In this document: piece by piece, positions 1-9,269 of the stretch | Layout of the letters: each line of letters opens with the position of its first letter | Position numbering within the stretch: position 1 is the first letter of the stretch | NCBI GenBank assembly: GCA_046327755.1 | Contig: JAXLXW010000003.1 | Coordinates: 1-64,000, forward strand | DNA: 64,000 bases | Source: SCN-70-22 sp046327755 | Lineage (GTDB): Bacteria > Gemmatimonadota > Gemmatimonadetes > Gemmatimonadales > Gemmatimonadaceae | Direction of reading: 5' to 3' | Notes under the pieces: model-generated | What the model was told of the DNA's origin: nothing | The model's database searches: none | Seen by the model: only the letters and a program-made list of their open reading frames with translations | Position numbers and translations under genes: made by a program

Positions 1-2
1 TG

Positions 3-950
3 ACGCCGCTTCGCGACGCACTGGAGCGGGTGGATGGGAACCTGCGCCAGGTCGAGGTCGCGCGCGCGGGGGCGTATGAGTCACTCCTCACGCAGGTGGC
101 GTCGCTGGCGGAGGTGCATCGCGAGCTGAGCGGGCGCACGCGCACGCTGGTGGACGCGCTCAAGTCGCCGGTGGTGCGCGGGCGCTGGGGCGAAGTGCAG
201 TTGCGCCGCGTGTGCGAGATGGCGCAGATGCAGGAGCACGTCGACTTCGTGGAGCAGGAGGGCGTCGAGGGGAAGAACGGGGCGCTGCGGCCCGATGTGC
301 AGGTGCGCCTGCCGGGCGGGAAGGTCGTCATCGTCGATGCCAAAGCGCCGCTGCAGGCCTACCTCGACGCGCTGGAGGCGCCTGACGATGCGGCGAAGGA
401 CGCGCTCATGCGACAGCACGCCCGCCAGGTGCGCGACCATATCACGCGCCTTTCGTCCAAGGCGTACTGGGAGCAGTTCCCGCAGGCGCCGGAGTTCGTG
501 GTGATGTTCCTCCCCGGGGAGACGTTCTTCAGTGCGGCGCTTCACCTGGACCCGACGCTGATCGAGTACGGCGTCGAGCGGCGCGTGATCCCGGCGTCTC
601 CCACCACGCTCATCGCGCTGCTGCGGGCGGTGTCGTACGGGTGGCAGCAGGAGCAGGTCTCGCAGGGGGCGGAGCAGGTGCGAGCCCTGGGACGCGAGCT
701 GTACGACCGGTTGCGCACGTTCTCCACGCACCTGGACGACATGCGGCGCGGGCTGGAGAAGGCGGTCGATGCGTACAACCGCAGCGTGGGCTCGCTGGAG
801 CAGAGCGTCCTGCCGCAGGCGCGGCGCTTCCGCGACCTTGGCGTGGCGCCGTCGACCGAGCTCCCGGTGCTGGACGGCGTCGATCGTGCGCTGCGCGTGC
901 CGCGCGCGATCGACGCCGTGGTCCCGACGGACGTGGCGCCGCCCGCCTAA
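3..950 (+). CDS. rmuC: DNA recombination protein RmuC (5' end outside window)
   Basis: The reading frame is open from the first bases of the window, so the gene is cut by the window edge and the GTG at 30 is probably internal. The protein keeps the core of the RmuC family: LKSPVVRGRWGEVQLRRV near the start, then RPDVQVRLPGGKVVIVDAK, a PD-(D/E)XK-like nuclease fold with the D..DAK motif, and a helical C-terminus. RmuC proteins limit inversions and act in DNA recombination or repair; the N-terminal membrane and coiled-coil part would lie upstream. The TAA stop (948-950) overlaps the TAG stop of the convergent hydrolase gene inside a GCCTAACG motif. Family assignment is firm; the biochemical role is known only by homology. 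Confidence 0.93.
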   Translation, partial: TPLRDALERVDGNLRQVEVARAGAYESLLTQVASLAEVHRELSGRTRTLVDALKSPVVRGRWGEVQLRRVCEMAQMQEHVDFVEQEGVEGKNGALRPDVQVRLPGGKVVIVDAKAPLQAYLDALEAPDDAAKDALMRQHARQVRDHITRLSSKAYWEQFPQAPEFVVMFLPGETFFSAALHLDPTLIEYGVERRVIPASPTTLIALLRAVSYGWQQEQVSQGAEQVRALGRELYDRLRTFSTHLDDMRRGLEKAVDAYNRSVGSLEQSVLPQARRFRDLGVAPSTELPVLDGVDRALRVPRAIDAVVPTDVAPPA

Positions 951-2494
951 CGCTTCGCCGAGTCGGCGGCCGCTGGCGGGACGGTTGCAGCTGCCGAGAG
1001 AGGCGGCGTCCCGCTGCGGTGTTCGATCGTGATCTCCGGGAACTTCGCCGCCAGCGCCTGCGCGTCGATCGGCGTCCCGCCGCGCATCGCCGCGTCGAAC
1101 CACGGCACCACGATCGCGTTCATCAGCGCGTGCATGCGCGGCGCGGCGATCCCGCCCAGCATCCTGGTCTTGACGGCGAGCATCGGGGCAAACCAGCCGA
1201 AGTCGGTGTAGTCCATGTGTTCCGCCCCCTTGGTGACCATGAGCCACGCCGGTGCCTGCGCGCGCTCGTAGAAGAGGCGGTGCACGTTGGGGTTCCCCTG
1301 GCTCGACGCGATGAAGAAGGGGCGCGGGAGCGGCTGTCGCGAGGCGATGCCGTAGTGCATCCCGTCGAGGTTCATCCCGGCCACGCAGCGCGCGTCGACG
1401 GTGCAGAAGTTGGCGGCGGTCGCCCCGCCGAACGACATCCCGAAGATCCCGATCGAGTCCGTGATCAGGCGCCCGGCGAAGAGCGTGTCCGGGCCGGCGT
1501 GCGGGGTCGCCATCTTCGTCAGCTGGTCGAGGACAAAGCGCGTGTCGGTGAGCCAGCGGTCGGCCGCGGTGTCGAGCACCGCCCCCTGGGCGATCAACGC
1601 CTGGATCGGCCCGACGATCTCCGTCGTGTCCTTGGCCGCCTTGATGCGCTCCATCGTCGCCATCATGGCCTTGGCTTCCGTGGTGTCGAACGGCTGGAAG
1701 GGCGGATGCGACTCGAGGAGCTTGGAATCCGGCGGGACGATGACACCCCCCGCCTCGTACGGGTGGTCGATGCTGGCGACCACGAAGCCGTGCGACGCGA
1801 GTTCCTCCATCTGCACCGTGTTCTGCGATTCGGTGCCGGCGGCGTAGCCGTGCGAGAAGAGGATGAGCGGAAAGCGCGCCGGCTTGGCGGGGAGCCAGCC
1901 GCGCGGGTACGAGTGCGTGGTGATGTTGGTGAGGTGCGTGAACGCGAAGGCGGGGAGCTCGATGGCGCGCGCCATCGCCTTGGCCACGTCGCTCTCGATG
2001 TAGTCGTTGGCGGTGCCGGCGACCGAGTCGGCGGGGTACCAGATGCGCACGACGACGGCGCGCTTGCCGCCGGGCGACGGGGCGAGCGTCTCGATCCGCG
2101 ACGAGTCGACCAGGTAGAGCCAGCGGCTGGCGACCTTGTAGCTCCCGGTGGGCTCGGGGAGCGTGAAGAGCGGGACGAGCCACGCGGCGGCGATGGAGAC
2201 GCCGGTCACGGCCAGGATGACGATACCGCCGATCCAGCGGACGAGGGGGCGGTCCTTGGCGACGCCCTGGCCGTCGCGCACCTCGAAGATCGCGGCGAGC
2301 GAGATGAGCCCGGCCAGCGTGTAGGCGGCGAAGAGCTGCCAGCGCCCGTGGTCGACGAAGACATGCGCCAGGGCAAGCGAGACCGGGACCGCCGGGCGGT
2401 AACGAAGGAACGACGGGCGGCGCGACGACGGGATGAACAGCGCCACGCCCGAGAGGAGGAGCGAAGCGAGGAAGACGATCTCGAGGAAGCGCAC
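947..2494 (-). CDS. Membrane-anchored alpha/beta hydrolase (PAF-acetylhydrolase-like)
   Basis: Starts with about four hydrophobic segments (the first being VRFLEIVFLASLLLSGVALF), then a periplasmic alpha/beta-hydrolase domain. The oxyanion region reads LILFSHGYAAG, the nucleophile elbow is GMSFGG and the catalytic His is likely in TKGAEHMDYTDF. This resembles the platelet-activating-factor acetylhydrolase isoform II or dienelactone-hydrolase-like lipase group; the substrate is unknown. The frame stays open up to a GTG at 2620, but that extra 42 residues look non-protein-like and no start has a clear Shine-Dalgarno. I placed the start at the GTG (2494) directly before the first membrane helix; the TTG at 2533 is an alternative. 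Convergent with rmuC, with overlapping stop codons. Confidence 0.8.
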   Translation of the reverse strand: MRFLEIVFLASLLLSGVALFIPSSRRPSFLRYRPAVPVSLALAHVFVDHGRWQLFAAYTLAGLISLAAIFEVRDGQGVAKDRPLVRWIGGIVILAVTGVSIAAAWLVPLFTLPEPTGSYKVASRWLYLVDSSRIETLAPSPGGKRAVVVRIWYPADSVAGTANDYIESDVAKAMARAIELPAFAFTHLTNITTHSYPRGWLPAKPARFPLILFSHGYAAGTESQNTVQMEELASHGFVVASIDHPYEAGGVIVPPDSKLLESHPPFQPFDTTEAKAMMATMERIKAAKDTTEIVGPIQALIAQGAVLDTAADRWLTDTRFVLDQLTKMATPHAGPDTLFAGRLITDSIGIFGMSFGGATAANFCTVDARCVAGMNLDGMHYGIASRQPLPRPFFIASSQGNPNVHRLFYERAQAPAWLMVTKGAEHMDYTDFGWFAPMLAVKTRMLGGIAAPRMHALMNAIVVPWFDAAMRGGTPIDAQALAAKFPEITIEHRSGTPPLSAAATVPPAAADSAKR

Positions 2495-2698
2495 AACGAA
2501 GGGGGAGGGAGTGACCTGATCGTGTGCGCCCAAGGTGTCGTGCGCCAACGCCCGGTGGCAAGCGTGCGTTCTCCGGGACGTGTCGGCGGGGCCCCGCTTG
2601 CCACCCTGCGGCTGAGCCACCGGGCGCGCCGGCGCCCCTCGACGTCCCCTGCTCGCGGGGGCACCTTCTCAGGCACCGCGAACGTCCGTTGAGCGTCT

Positions 2699-2741
2699 TC
2701 CGAACGTCCTCCGAACGTCCTCCGAACGTCCTCCGAACGTC
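2699..2741. repeat. Four tandem copies of an 11-bp repeat (TCCGAACGTCC)
   Basis: Four head-to-tail copies of TCCGAACGTCC, the last slightly degenerate, lie between the divergent hydrolase and M24 peptidase genes. Degenerate partial copies (CGAACGTCCG, GAGCGTCTTC) occur just upstream. The spacing of 11 bp is close to one helical turn. Confidence 0.85.
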
Positions 2742-2789
2742 TTTCACGCCGCCCGGCCGCCGGGCGCCCTAACGATGGAGACTTGCCCG

Positions 2790-4115
2790 ATGTTCTCGCG
2801 CCGTCGATTCCTCACCGCCTCCGGACTGGCCATCGCTGGCACTGCCTGCGCGGCGGGAGGGAAGGAAGCCGCTGCCCAGGAAGACGATCATGGCGGTGGC
2901 AGCACGGGGGTGTCGCAGCTTCCCCCGGCGATCGCGGCGCTGAAGTCGCTCAAGGGAGAGGCCAAGCCGATCACCGTAGAGGAGCGGCGCGCACGGCTCG
3001 AGAAGGCGCGCCGTCTCATGGCGGAGCAGAAGATCGACGCCCTCATGCTCACCGGGGGGACCTCGCTGGTCTACTTCACCGGGATGAACTGGGGGAACAG
3101 CGAGCGGCTGACGGCGGTCATCGTCCCGGTGAAGGGGACGCCGTTCGTCGTGACGCCCGAGTTCGAGGAGGAGCGGACGATCGAGCAGGTCAAGCTCGGC
3201 CCCCTCGGCACCGGGACGAACGTCATGACGTGGGAGGAAGACGAGTCGCCGTCGAAGCTCGTCGCCGACGGGCTGCGGGCGCGCGGGATTGCCGCCGGGA
3301 AGATCGGGATCGAGGAGACGGTGAAGTTCGTCTTCAGCGACAACGTGGCGCAGGCCGCGCCGCAGTTGCAGCTCACGAGCGGGACGCCGATTTCCGCCGG
3401 CTGCCGCATGACGAAGGATGCGCACGAGCTCGCCCTGATGAAGCTCGCCTCCAAGGTCACGCTCATGGCCTACGAGGCGGCGTGGAAATCGCTCAAGGAA
3501 GGGATGACGCAGGGCGACTTCGCGCGCCTCGTCGCGCAGGCGCACGACCGGCTCGGCTTCTCCGGCGGCGCGGGGGTGCAGGTGGGGATCTACTCCGCGC
3601 TCCCGCACGGGTCGATCACCCCGCAGGTCGTGAAGGAAGGGTCAATCCTCCTCATCGACGGCGGCTGCAAGGTCGAAGGGTACTCGTCCGACATCTCGCG
3701 CACCTTCGTCCTCGGCAAGGCGACCGACAAGATGAAGAAGGTGTTCGACATCGAGCATGCCGCGCAGACGGCGGCGCTCAAGGCCGCGCGCCCCGGCGTG
3801 GCGTGCGGTGACATCGATGCGGCGGCGCGCAAGGTCATCGCCGACGGCGGCTACGGCCCGGGCTACAAGTACTTCACGCACCGCGTGGGGCACGGGCTGG
3901 GAATGGACGGGCACGAGTGGCCGTATCTCGTGAAGGGGAACACGCTCCCGTTGCAGCCGGGGATGACCTTCTCCGACGAGCCCGGGATCTACATCCCCGG
4001 CGAGTTCGGCATCCGCCTCGAGGACGATTGGGTCGTGACGGAGACCGGAGGCGAGATGTTCACGCCGCAGTCGCCGTCGCTCGAGGATCCGTTCGGGACC
4101 GGGATGCCGAGCTGA
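2790..4115 (+). CDS. Exported M24 metallopeptidase (Xaa-Pro aminopeptidase/dipeptidase type)
   Basis: Begins with a twin-arginine signal (SRRRFLTASGLAIAGTACAAG), so the folded enzyme is predicted to be exported by Tat; the cysteine could mark a lipoprotein. The catalytic half shows the five metal ligands of pita-bread peptidases in order: Asp in LLIDGG, Asp in SSDISRTF, His in VGHGLGMDGHEWP, Glu in SDEPGIY and Glu in GIRLEDDW. The ATG at 2790 is chosen because GGAG (2777-2780) lies nine bases upstream; an ATG at 2775 is in frame but has no such site. The family removes N-terminal residues before proline or cleaves Xaa-Pro dipeptides. About 441 residues, followed closely by a second peptidase gene, so probably co-transcribed. 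Confidence 0.92.
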   Translation: MFSRRRFLTASGLAIAGTACAAGGKEAAAQEDDHGGGSTGVSQLPPAIAALKSLKGEAKPITVEERRARLEKARRLMAEQKIDALMLTGGTSLVYFTGMNWGNSERLTAVIVPVKGTPFVVTPEFEEERTIEQVKLGPLGTGTNVMTWEEDESPSKLVADGLRARGIAAGKIGIEETVKFVFSDNVAQAAPQLQLTSGTPISAGCRMTKDAHELALMKLASKVTLMAYEAAWKSLKEGMTQGDFARLVAQAHDRLGFSGGAGVQVGIYSALPHGSITPQVVKEGSILLIDGGCKVEGYSSDISRTFVLGKATDKMKKVFDIEHAAQTAALKAARPGVACGDIDAAARKVIADGGYGPGYKYFTHRVGHGLGMDGHEWPYLVKGNTLPLQPGMTFSDEPGIYIPGEFGIRLEDDWVVTETGGEMFTPQSPSLEDPFGTGMPS

Positions 4116-4163
4116 TGATCATGCGGGAACACAGTGGGATCACGCGAGGAAGGGAATGATCCA

Positions 4164-5576
4164 ATGCGGAACCGAATGATGAGGGTGATGGGGCTTCGGC
4201 GCGCGATGCTGTGGTTGGGGGGGGCCCCCCGCGCGCGGCACTGGCGCGCCGCCGCCCCCGCCGCCTCTCCCGCCGCCGCGTCGGGCGCGCTGGCGCTCCT
4301 CGCGTTAGGCTGCGCCTCGGCCCAGACGCCCAAGCCGCTCAGCGAGACCGACCTGGTGGCCAAGGCGCGCGGCATCCACGAGCGCGTCATCGCGCTCGAC
4401 ACGCACGTCGACATCAACCCGGCCAACTTCCGGCTCGACGCCCCCAACTACAAGGATCGCCTCAACACGCAGGTGAACCTTCCCAAGATGAAGGAAGGGG
4501 GGCTCGACGCCGCCTTCCTCATCGTCTACGTCGGGCAGTCGCCGCAGTTCACCCCGGAGGCGTACGATCGCGCCTATGGGCAGGCGATGGAGAAGTTCCG
4601 GGCGATCCACCGCCTGGTCGACTCCATCGCCCCTGACCAGGCGGCGCTCGCCCTCACCGGCGACGACGTGCGGCGAGCCAACGCGCAGGGCAAGAAGGCC
4701 ATCCTCATCGGCGTCGAGAACGGCTACCCGATCGGGACCGACGTCACCCGCGTCAAGCAGTTCTACGACCTCGGCGCGCGCTACCTCTCCATGGCGCACA
4801 ACGGGCACTCGCAGCTCTCGGACTCCAACACGGGAGAACGAGACGGCAAGTGGCAGTGGAACGGTGTCTCCCCGCTGGGCGAGCAGGTGATCGCCGAGGC
4901 CAACCGCGTGGGGATCATGCTCGACATCTCGCACCCGTCCAAGCAGTCGATGATGCGGACGCTGGCATTGAGCAAGGCGCCGATCATTGCCTCGCACTCG
5001 GGGGTGCGCGCGCTCGCCGACCACTCGCGCAACCTGGACGACGAACAGCTCAAGGCGCTGGCGAAGAACGGCGGCGTGGCGCAACTCGTCGCCTTCGACA
5101 GCTACGTGAAGATCCGTCCCCCCGATTCCCCCGAGCGCGTGAAGGCGATCCAGGCGCTGCGCGCCGAGTTCGGCCTAACGGGTGGCGGTCCGGGCGGAGG
5201 CCTTGGCCAGGGAGCGATCCAGCAGCTGCCGGCCGACAAACGCGGCGATTTCCAGCGCCGACTGACGGAGCTCAACCGGGAGTTCCCCGCGCCGCCGCGG
5301 GCCACCGTAAAAGACTTCGTCAACCACGTCGACTATGCGGTCAAGCTGATCGGGATCGACCACGTGGGGATCAGCTCCGACTTCGACGGCGGTGGCGGCG
5401 TGGACGGCTGGAGCGACGCCACCGAGACCTTCAACGTGACCCTCGAGCTCGTCCGGCGCGGCTACACCGAGGAGCAGATCGCGAAGCTCTGGAGCGGCAA
5501 CCTGCTCCGCGTCCTCGACGAGGTGCAACGTGTCGCGGCTGGCCTCCAGCGGGCGGCTGGCCGGACGACGCGTTAG
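4164..5576 (+). CDS. Membrane dipeptidase, M19 (renal dipeptidase) family lipoprotein
   Basis: The frame is open from GTG 4134, but the ATG at 4164 follows AAGGGA at a good distance and gives a plausible signal peptide ending in LALGC, a lipobox. The mature protein has the M19 zinc signatures: DTHVDIN near the N-terminus, HNGHSQLSDS, LDISHPS, ASHSGVRALADHSRN and GIDHVGISSDFDGGGG with the downstream GGNxLRVL-like ending (SGNLLRVLDEV). These enzymes hydrolyse dipeptides, including D-containing ones, in the periplasm. It follows the M24 peptidase by 48 bases and ends in TAG within a CGTTAGGC octamer. Likely works with its neighbour in peptide utilisation. Confidence 0.92.
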   Translation: MRNRMMRVMGLRRAMLWLGGAPRARHWRAAAPAASPAAASGALALLALGCASAQTPKPLSETDLVAKARGIHERVIALDTHVDINPANFRLDAPNYKDRLNTQVNLPKMKEGGLDAAFLIVYVGQSPQFTPEAYDRAYGQAMEKFRAIHRLVDSIAPDQAALALTGDDVRRANAQGKKAILIGVENGYPIGTDVTRVKQFYDLGARYLSMAHNGHSQLSDSNTGERDGKWQWNGVSPLGEQVIAEANRVGIMLDISHPSKQSMMRTLALSKAPIIASHSGVRALADHSRNLDDEQLKALAKNGGVAQLVAFDSYVKIRPPDSPERVKAIQALRAEFGLTGGGPGGGLGQGAIQQLPADKRGDFQRRLTELNREFPAPPRATVKDFVNHVDYAVKLIGIDHVGISSDFDGGGGVDGWSDATETFNVTLELVRRGYTEEQIAKLWSGNLLRVLDEVQRVAAGLQRAAGRTTR

Positions 5577-5720
5577 GCGGGAGATGGGCGGCATGATCTC
5601 GATCCGTGCAGGGGGACGTTGGCGGGGGCGTGGCCCCCGTCGCGTGCGTCGTGCGGACGTGCATCGTCACCCAGCGTGCGACGGATCGCCGAACGGTGCC
5701 CACACCCCTTGAACGAACGA

Positions 5721-5746
5721 ACCCCCGCGCCGTCACGCGCGGGGGT
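5721..5746 (+). terminator. Rho-independent terminator after the M19 gene
   Basis: A 10-bp GC-rich stem (ACCCCCGCGC paired with GCGCGGGGGT) around a 6-base loop is followed by TTTT. It sits downstream of the M19 gene and, in the other direction, of ccoS, so it may serve both convergent units. Confidence 0.85.
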
Positions 5747-5779
5747 TTTCATTGGCGGGCTCCAACCGGCGGCGGAGGC

Positions 5780-5968
5780 TTAGGGGGTCGGCTTCCCCTT
5801 GGGCGGCGCGGGGGGGGCCGCGCGCCCGTGATCGTCGTCGTGCAGCATGCGCAGCGCCGGCGTCTCGAGGTCGTCGAACTGCCCCCGCCGCGCCGCCCAC
5901 GAGAAGGCGACCACGGCCGCACCCACGATCACGAGGGCAAGGGGGAGGACGAGATAGAGAATGCTCAC
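5780..5968 (-). CDS. ccoS: cbb3-type cytochrome oxidase assembly protein CcoS
   Basis: A 62-residue protein with one N-terminal membrane helix (MSILYLVLPLALVIVGAAVVAFSWAARRGQFDDLETPALRML). The W..RRGQFDDLETPA segment is the hallmark of CcoS. CcoS is needed for insertion or maturation of cofactors in cbb3 oxidase. It is the last gene of the cco operon, 27 bases after ccoI. The D-H and proline-rich tail is not conserved in the family. Confidence 0.93.
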   Translation of the reverse strand: MSILYLVLPLALVIVGAAVVAFSWAARRGQFDDLETPALRMLHDDDHGRAAPPAPPKGKPTP

Positions 5969-5995
5969 GCGGGTTTGTCTTCGAGAGGGGACGGA

Positions 5996-8506
5996 CTAGG
6001 CGGCGCGTGCGGCAGGCGGTTGTGCGGCGGGAACGCGGCCGCCCCGGGCAATCGGCGTGCGCGCGAACGTGTCGCCGTACCACGAGCCGAGCACCACGGT
6101 GAGTGAACTGAGCGGCATCATGATCGCCGCCGCGACCGGGTTGATCAACCCCGCGATGGCGAGCCACGACCCCACCACGTTGTACGCCAGGGAGAAGGCG
6201 ATGTTGCGCCGGATCACGGTCATGGTGCGGCCGGCGCCCTGCATCAGCTCCACGAGCGGGGCGAGCCCGGGGGTCGTGAGGAAGATGTCGGCAGTGGCCA
6301 GCGACGCCTCGGCGCCCCCATGCACCCCGATCCCCACCGAGGCCGCGGCGATCGCCGCGGCGTCGTTCACGCCGTCACCCACCATCACGACGCGGTGCGC
6401 TCCCTTGAGCGACTCGACGACGCGAAGCTTCTCCTCCGGAGTTGCGCCTCCCTGGCACTCGTCAGGCGAGAGGCCGAGCGCGCCTCCGACGGCGCGCACG
6501 ACGGTCGGCGCGTCGCCTGAGAGGATGCGCACCGACCATCCCGCGGCGCGCAGCGCCTCGATGCTGGCCCTGGCATCGGCACGGATCGGGTCGCCCAGGA
6601 AGGCGCGGGCGACCACCACGCCGTCAACGGCGACCCACACCGGGGTGAGCGAATCGTCCGTCGCAGTGGCGGCGTCGTCACGCACCTCCACGCGCGCGCG
6701 GCTCGAGACAAACGACGGGGACCCGACGAGGACGTCGTGGCCATCGACGCGCCCGACAATGCCTCCACCGGTCACGTGCGCGCTCGACTCCACGGGCACC
6801 GGAGGGATGTCCGCGAAGGCGCGGCGGAAGCCATCCGCCAGCGGATGCGTCGACTCCTGCTCGAGCGCCAGAACGAGCGGCTTGACCCACTCCGGACCAT
6901 CCCAACGCACCAGCGAGACGCGCGCCTCGGTGATCGTTCCGGTCTTGTCGAGGAGGATGACGCCGGGGCGGGAGAGCGCCTCGATCGCGTCGCCCCCCTT
7001 GATGAAGAGTCCGCGCCGCGCGGCGCGCCCGGTCGCCACCGTCACGGCCAGCGGCGTCGCCATGGCCAGCGCGCACGGGCAGGTGACGACGAGGAGGGCG
7101 ATCGCGTTGTCGAGCGCCGCCGACGGATCGTGGCGCGCACCGACGAGGTAGGTGATCACGGCGAGGACGAGGACGATCGCGACGAACCACCCCGCCATCC
7201 GGTTCGCCAGGACGACGACCGGCGCGCGCCGGCGCGTGCTCTCCTCCACCTGGCGCAGGAGCTTGGCGACGCGGCTTTCCTCGCCCGCGCGGTCGATGCG
7301 GACGCGCACCGGGGCGGTGACATTGAGCGTCCCCGCCCACACGCTGGCCCCGGGCTCGACCGAGACCGGGCGCGACTCTCCGGTGAGGAGGGAGAGGTTG
7401 ACCGCCGACCGGCCATCGGTGACCACGCCGTCAGCCGCAATCGTGTCGCCGGCCCGGACATCGAGGATCATCCCCGGCAGGAGCGCGGCGGCGGGGAGCT
7501 CGCGCACGGCGCCCGCTTCGTCCACCACACGCGCCCCCTGCGGGGTGAGCGAGTACAGGAGCTCCGACGCGTCGGTGGCGGCGCGCTGCCCGCGTTGCTG
7601 CAGGTAGCGCCCCACTAGGAGGAGAAAGATCAGGACCGTCACCCCGTCGAAGTAGACGGGGCCACTGTCGGTGACGGTGTTGATGGTCCCGCGCACCACG
7701 CCGGCGCTCAAGGCGATGGCGATGGGGAGGTCCAGGTGCAACGCGCGCGTGCGAAGCGCCGCCCAGGCCCCGGAGAAGAAGATCCGCCCGGGAAAGACGA
7801 CGGCAGGGATCGTCAGCCCCAGCGAGATCCAGCGGAAGAACTGCTCGTACTGCGACTCCATCCCCTTCGAGAGCCACCCCGCGTACATCGCGACGGCGGC
7901 CAGCATCACGTTGATCGCGATGGCCCCCGCCACGCCGATGCGCTGGATCGCCGTGCGGTCCTCGCGGCGGCGCACTTCGTCGCGCCGCACCCCGAGATAC
8001 GGGTGTGGCGGATATCCCAGCGACTCGAGCGCTCGTGCCACCGTCGAAAGCTTCACGCTGCCATCGTCCCACTCGATCGCGGCGAGCGAGCGCCCGATGT
8101 TCAACTCGGCGCGCGCGACTCCCGGCAGCAGCAAGGGAACGCGCTCGACCAGCCAGACGCACGATGCGCAGTGGACCCCTTCGAGGAAGAGCTCGACGCG
8201 CGCCAGCCCTTCCGCGGTGCGCGTGACGTACAGCGTGCGGAAGGCGTCGTGATCGAACTCCTCGTACGTACGCCCCGTGGCCCGCACCGGCGAGGTGCGA
8301 CGGTCGGCGAAGGCGTAGTACTGGTCGAGTCCGTGGTCGCGCAGGATGGCGAAGGCAGTCCGGCACCCCGCGCAGCAGAACTGCGTGACGCTCCCATCCT
8401 CGAGGAAACCCTCGGGGACGGGGAGGCCGCAGTGTGAGCAGGCAACCTCGGCGCGGGGCACGGCCTGTCCGTGCGCGACGGCGCCCGGGTTAGTGCTGGT
8501 GCCCAT
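5996..8506 (-). CDS. ccoI: Copper-translocating P1B-type ATPase CcoI/FixI
   Basis: An 836-residue heavy-metal P-type ATPase. The N-terminus has a cysteine-rich module typical of CcoI (CSHCGLPVP and QFCCAGCRTAF), then an HMA domain with CASC. The membrane CPC motif is in VTCPCALAMATPLA, the phosphorylated Asp in DKTGTITEA, and the hinge in GDGVNDAAAIA. CcoI delivers copper for the CuB centre of cbb3 oxidase rather than performing bulk detoxification; the operon context supports that. The start overlaps the TauE/SafE-like gene by 17 bases. Confidence 0.95.
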   Translation of the reverse strand: MGTSTNPGAVAHGQAVPRAEVACSHCGLPVPEGFLEDGSVTQFCCAGCRTAFAILRDHGLDQYYAFADRRTSPVRATGRTYEEFDHDAFRTLYVTRTAEGLARVELFLEGVHCASCVWLVERVPLLLPGVARAELNIGRSLAAIEWDDGSVKLSTVARALESLGYPPHPYLGVRRDEVRRREDRTAIQRIGVAGAIAINVMLAAVAMYAGWLSKGMESQYEQFFRWISLGLTIPAVVFPGRIFFSGAWAALRTRALHLDLPIAIALSAGVVRGTINTVTDSGPVYFDGVTVLIFLLLVGRYLQQRGQRAATDASELLYSLTPQGARVVDEAGAVRELPAAALLPGMILDVRAGDTIAADGVVTDGRSAVNLSLLTGESRPVSVEPGASVWAGTLNVTAPVRVRIDRAGEESRVAKLLRQVEESTRRRAPVVVLANRMAGWFVAIVLVLAVITYLVGARHDPSAALDNAIALLVVTCPCALAMATPLAVTVATGRAARRGLFIKGGDAIEALSRPGVILLDKTGTITEARVSLVRWDGPEWVKPLVLALEQESTHPLADGFRRAFADIPPVPVESSAHVTGGGIVGRVDGHDVLVGSPSFVSSRARVEVRDDAATATDDSLTPVWVAVDGVVVARAFLGDPIRADARASIEALRAAGWSVRILSGDAPTVVRAVGGALGLSPDECQGGATPEEKLRVVESLKGAHRVVMVGDGVNDAAAIAAASVGIGVHGGAEASLATADIFLTTPGLAPLVELMQGAGRTMTVIRRNIAFSLAYNVVGSWLAIAGLINPVAAAIMMPLSSLTVVLGSWYGDTFARTPIARGGRVPAAQPPAARAA

Positions 8507-9260
8507 TCGGCACTGAAGGGGCCCCGCTGGCCGTCGCCTCGGTGGCGTGCACCTGACGGGCGCGCGCGTCGAGCACGGCGGGATCGATGCGCATCTTCCC
8601 GGCGATGGAGAGCACCCCCATCACCACCACCGCGGTCGCGGTCACCAGGGGAAGGCGCGAGCGGAAGGCACCCGTGAGCCGCTGCGCGCCCATCCCCACG
8701 CCGAGCATGACGGGGAGCGTCCCCGCCCAGAAGATCGTCATCGTCCCGAGCGCGGCGGGAACGCTCCCGGTTCCCGCCGCCGTGAAGACGAAGGCGTAGA
8801 GCCAGCCGCACGGGAGGAGCGTCGTGAGCAGTCCGGTGGCGAGCGCGCGCACCGCCGCCGATTGCCCGCGCACGCGGGCGAGCAGCCTGCCTAACGGGTT
8901 GGTCCCGATCGGGAGCCCTTCCAGGCGCGGGAGGCGCACCCCGCGCGAGGCGAGGAGCGTGGAGAGTCCCCAGCCGATCATCAGCGAACCGGAGACGACC
9001 GCCGCACCGCGCGAGAGCCCCATCAGCGACCCCACGTGGTCCAGCCCGCGCCCGAGAAATCCGGCGACAAGCCCCAGGGCGAGGTAGGAGACCAGGCGCC
9101 CCACGTTGTAGGCCGCGTGTGAGGCCGTCGTGGCGCGCGCGGCGCCACCGCCTGCCGTCCCGGCCGCATAGAAGCAGACAAAGCTCCCGCACATCCCGGC
9201 GCAGTGCACGCTTCCCAGCAGGGAAGCGGTCAGGACGCCGAGGGCGAGAGTGGGTGACAC
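8490..9260 (-). CDS. Sulfite-exporter TauE/SafE-like (UreH-type) membrane protein
   Basis: A 256-residue polytopic membrane protein starting at GTG. SVHCAGMCG near the N-terminus is the metal-ligand-like motif found in the SafE/UreH-type proteins that accompany cbb3 clusters. A second half repeats the pattern (LLPCGWLYAFVFTAAGTGS). Position between ccoH and ccoI suggests a role in copper handling or oxidase assembly, though the substrate is not established for this subgroup. It overlaps ccoI by 17 bases. A TTA leucine codon occurs inside a GCCTAACG octamer at 8889. Confidence 0.87.
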   Translation of the reverse strand: MSPTLALGVLTASLLGSVHCAGMCGSFVCFYAAGTAGGGAARATTASHAAYNVGRLVSYLALGLVAGFLGRGLDHVGSLMGLSRGAAVVSGSLMIGWGLSTLLASRGVRLPRLEGLPIGTNPLGRLLARVRGQSAAVRALATGLLTTLLPCGWLYAFVFTAAGTGSVPAALGTMTIFWAGTLPVMLGVGMGAQRLTGAFRSRLPLVTATAVVVMGVLSIAGKMRIDPAVLDARARQVHATEATASGAPSVPNGHQH

Positions 9261-9269
9261 GGTGACGGC

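Noticed and set aside
81..2747. Long open frame of 888 codons on the minus strand
   Set aside because: It overlaps rmuC and the hydrolase in another frame, is extremely Arg-rich and has no motifs; it arises because stops are rare at this GC content.
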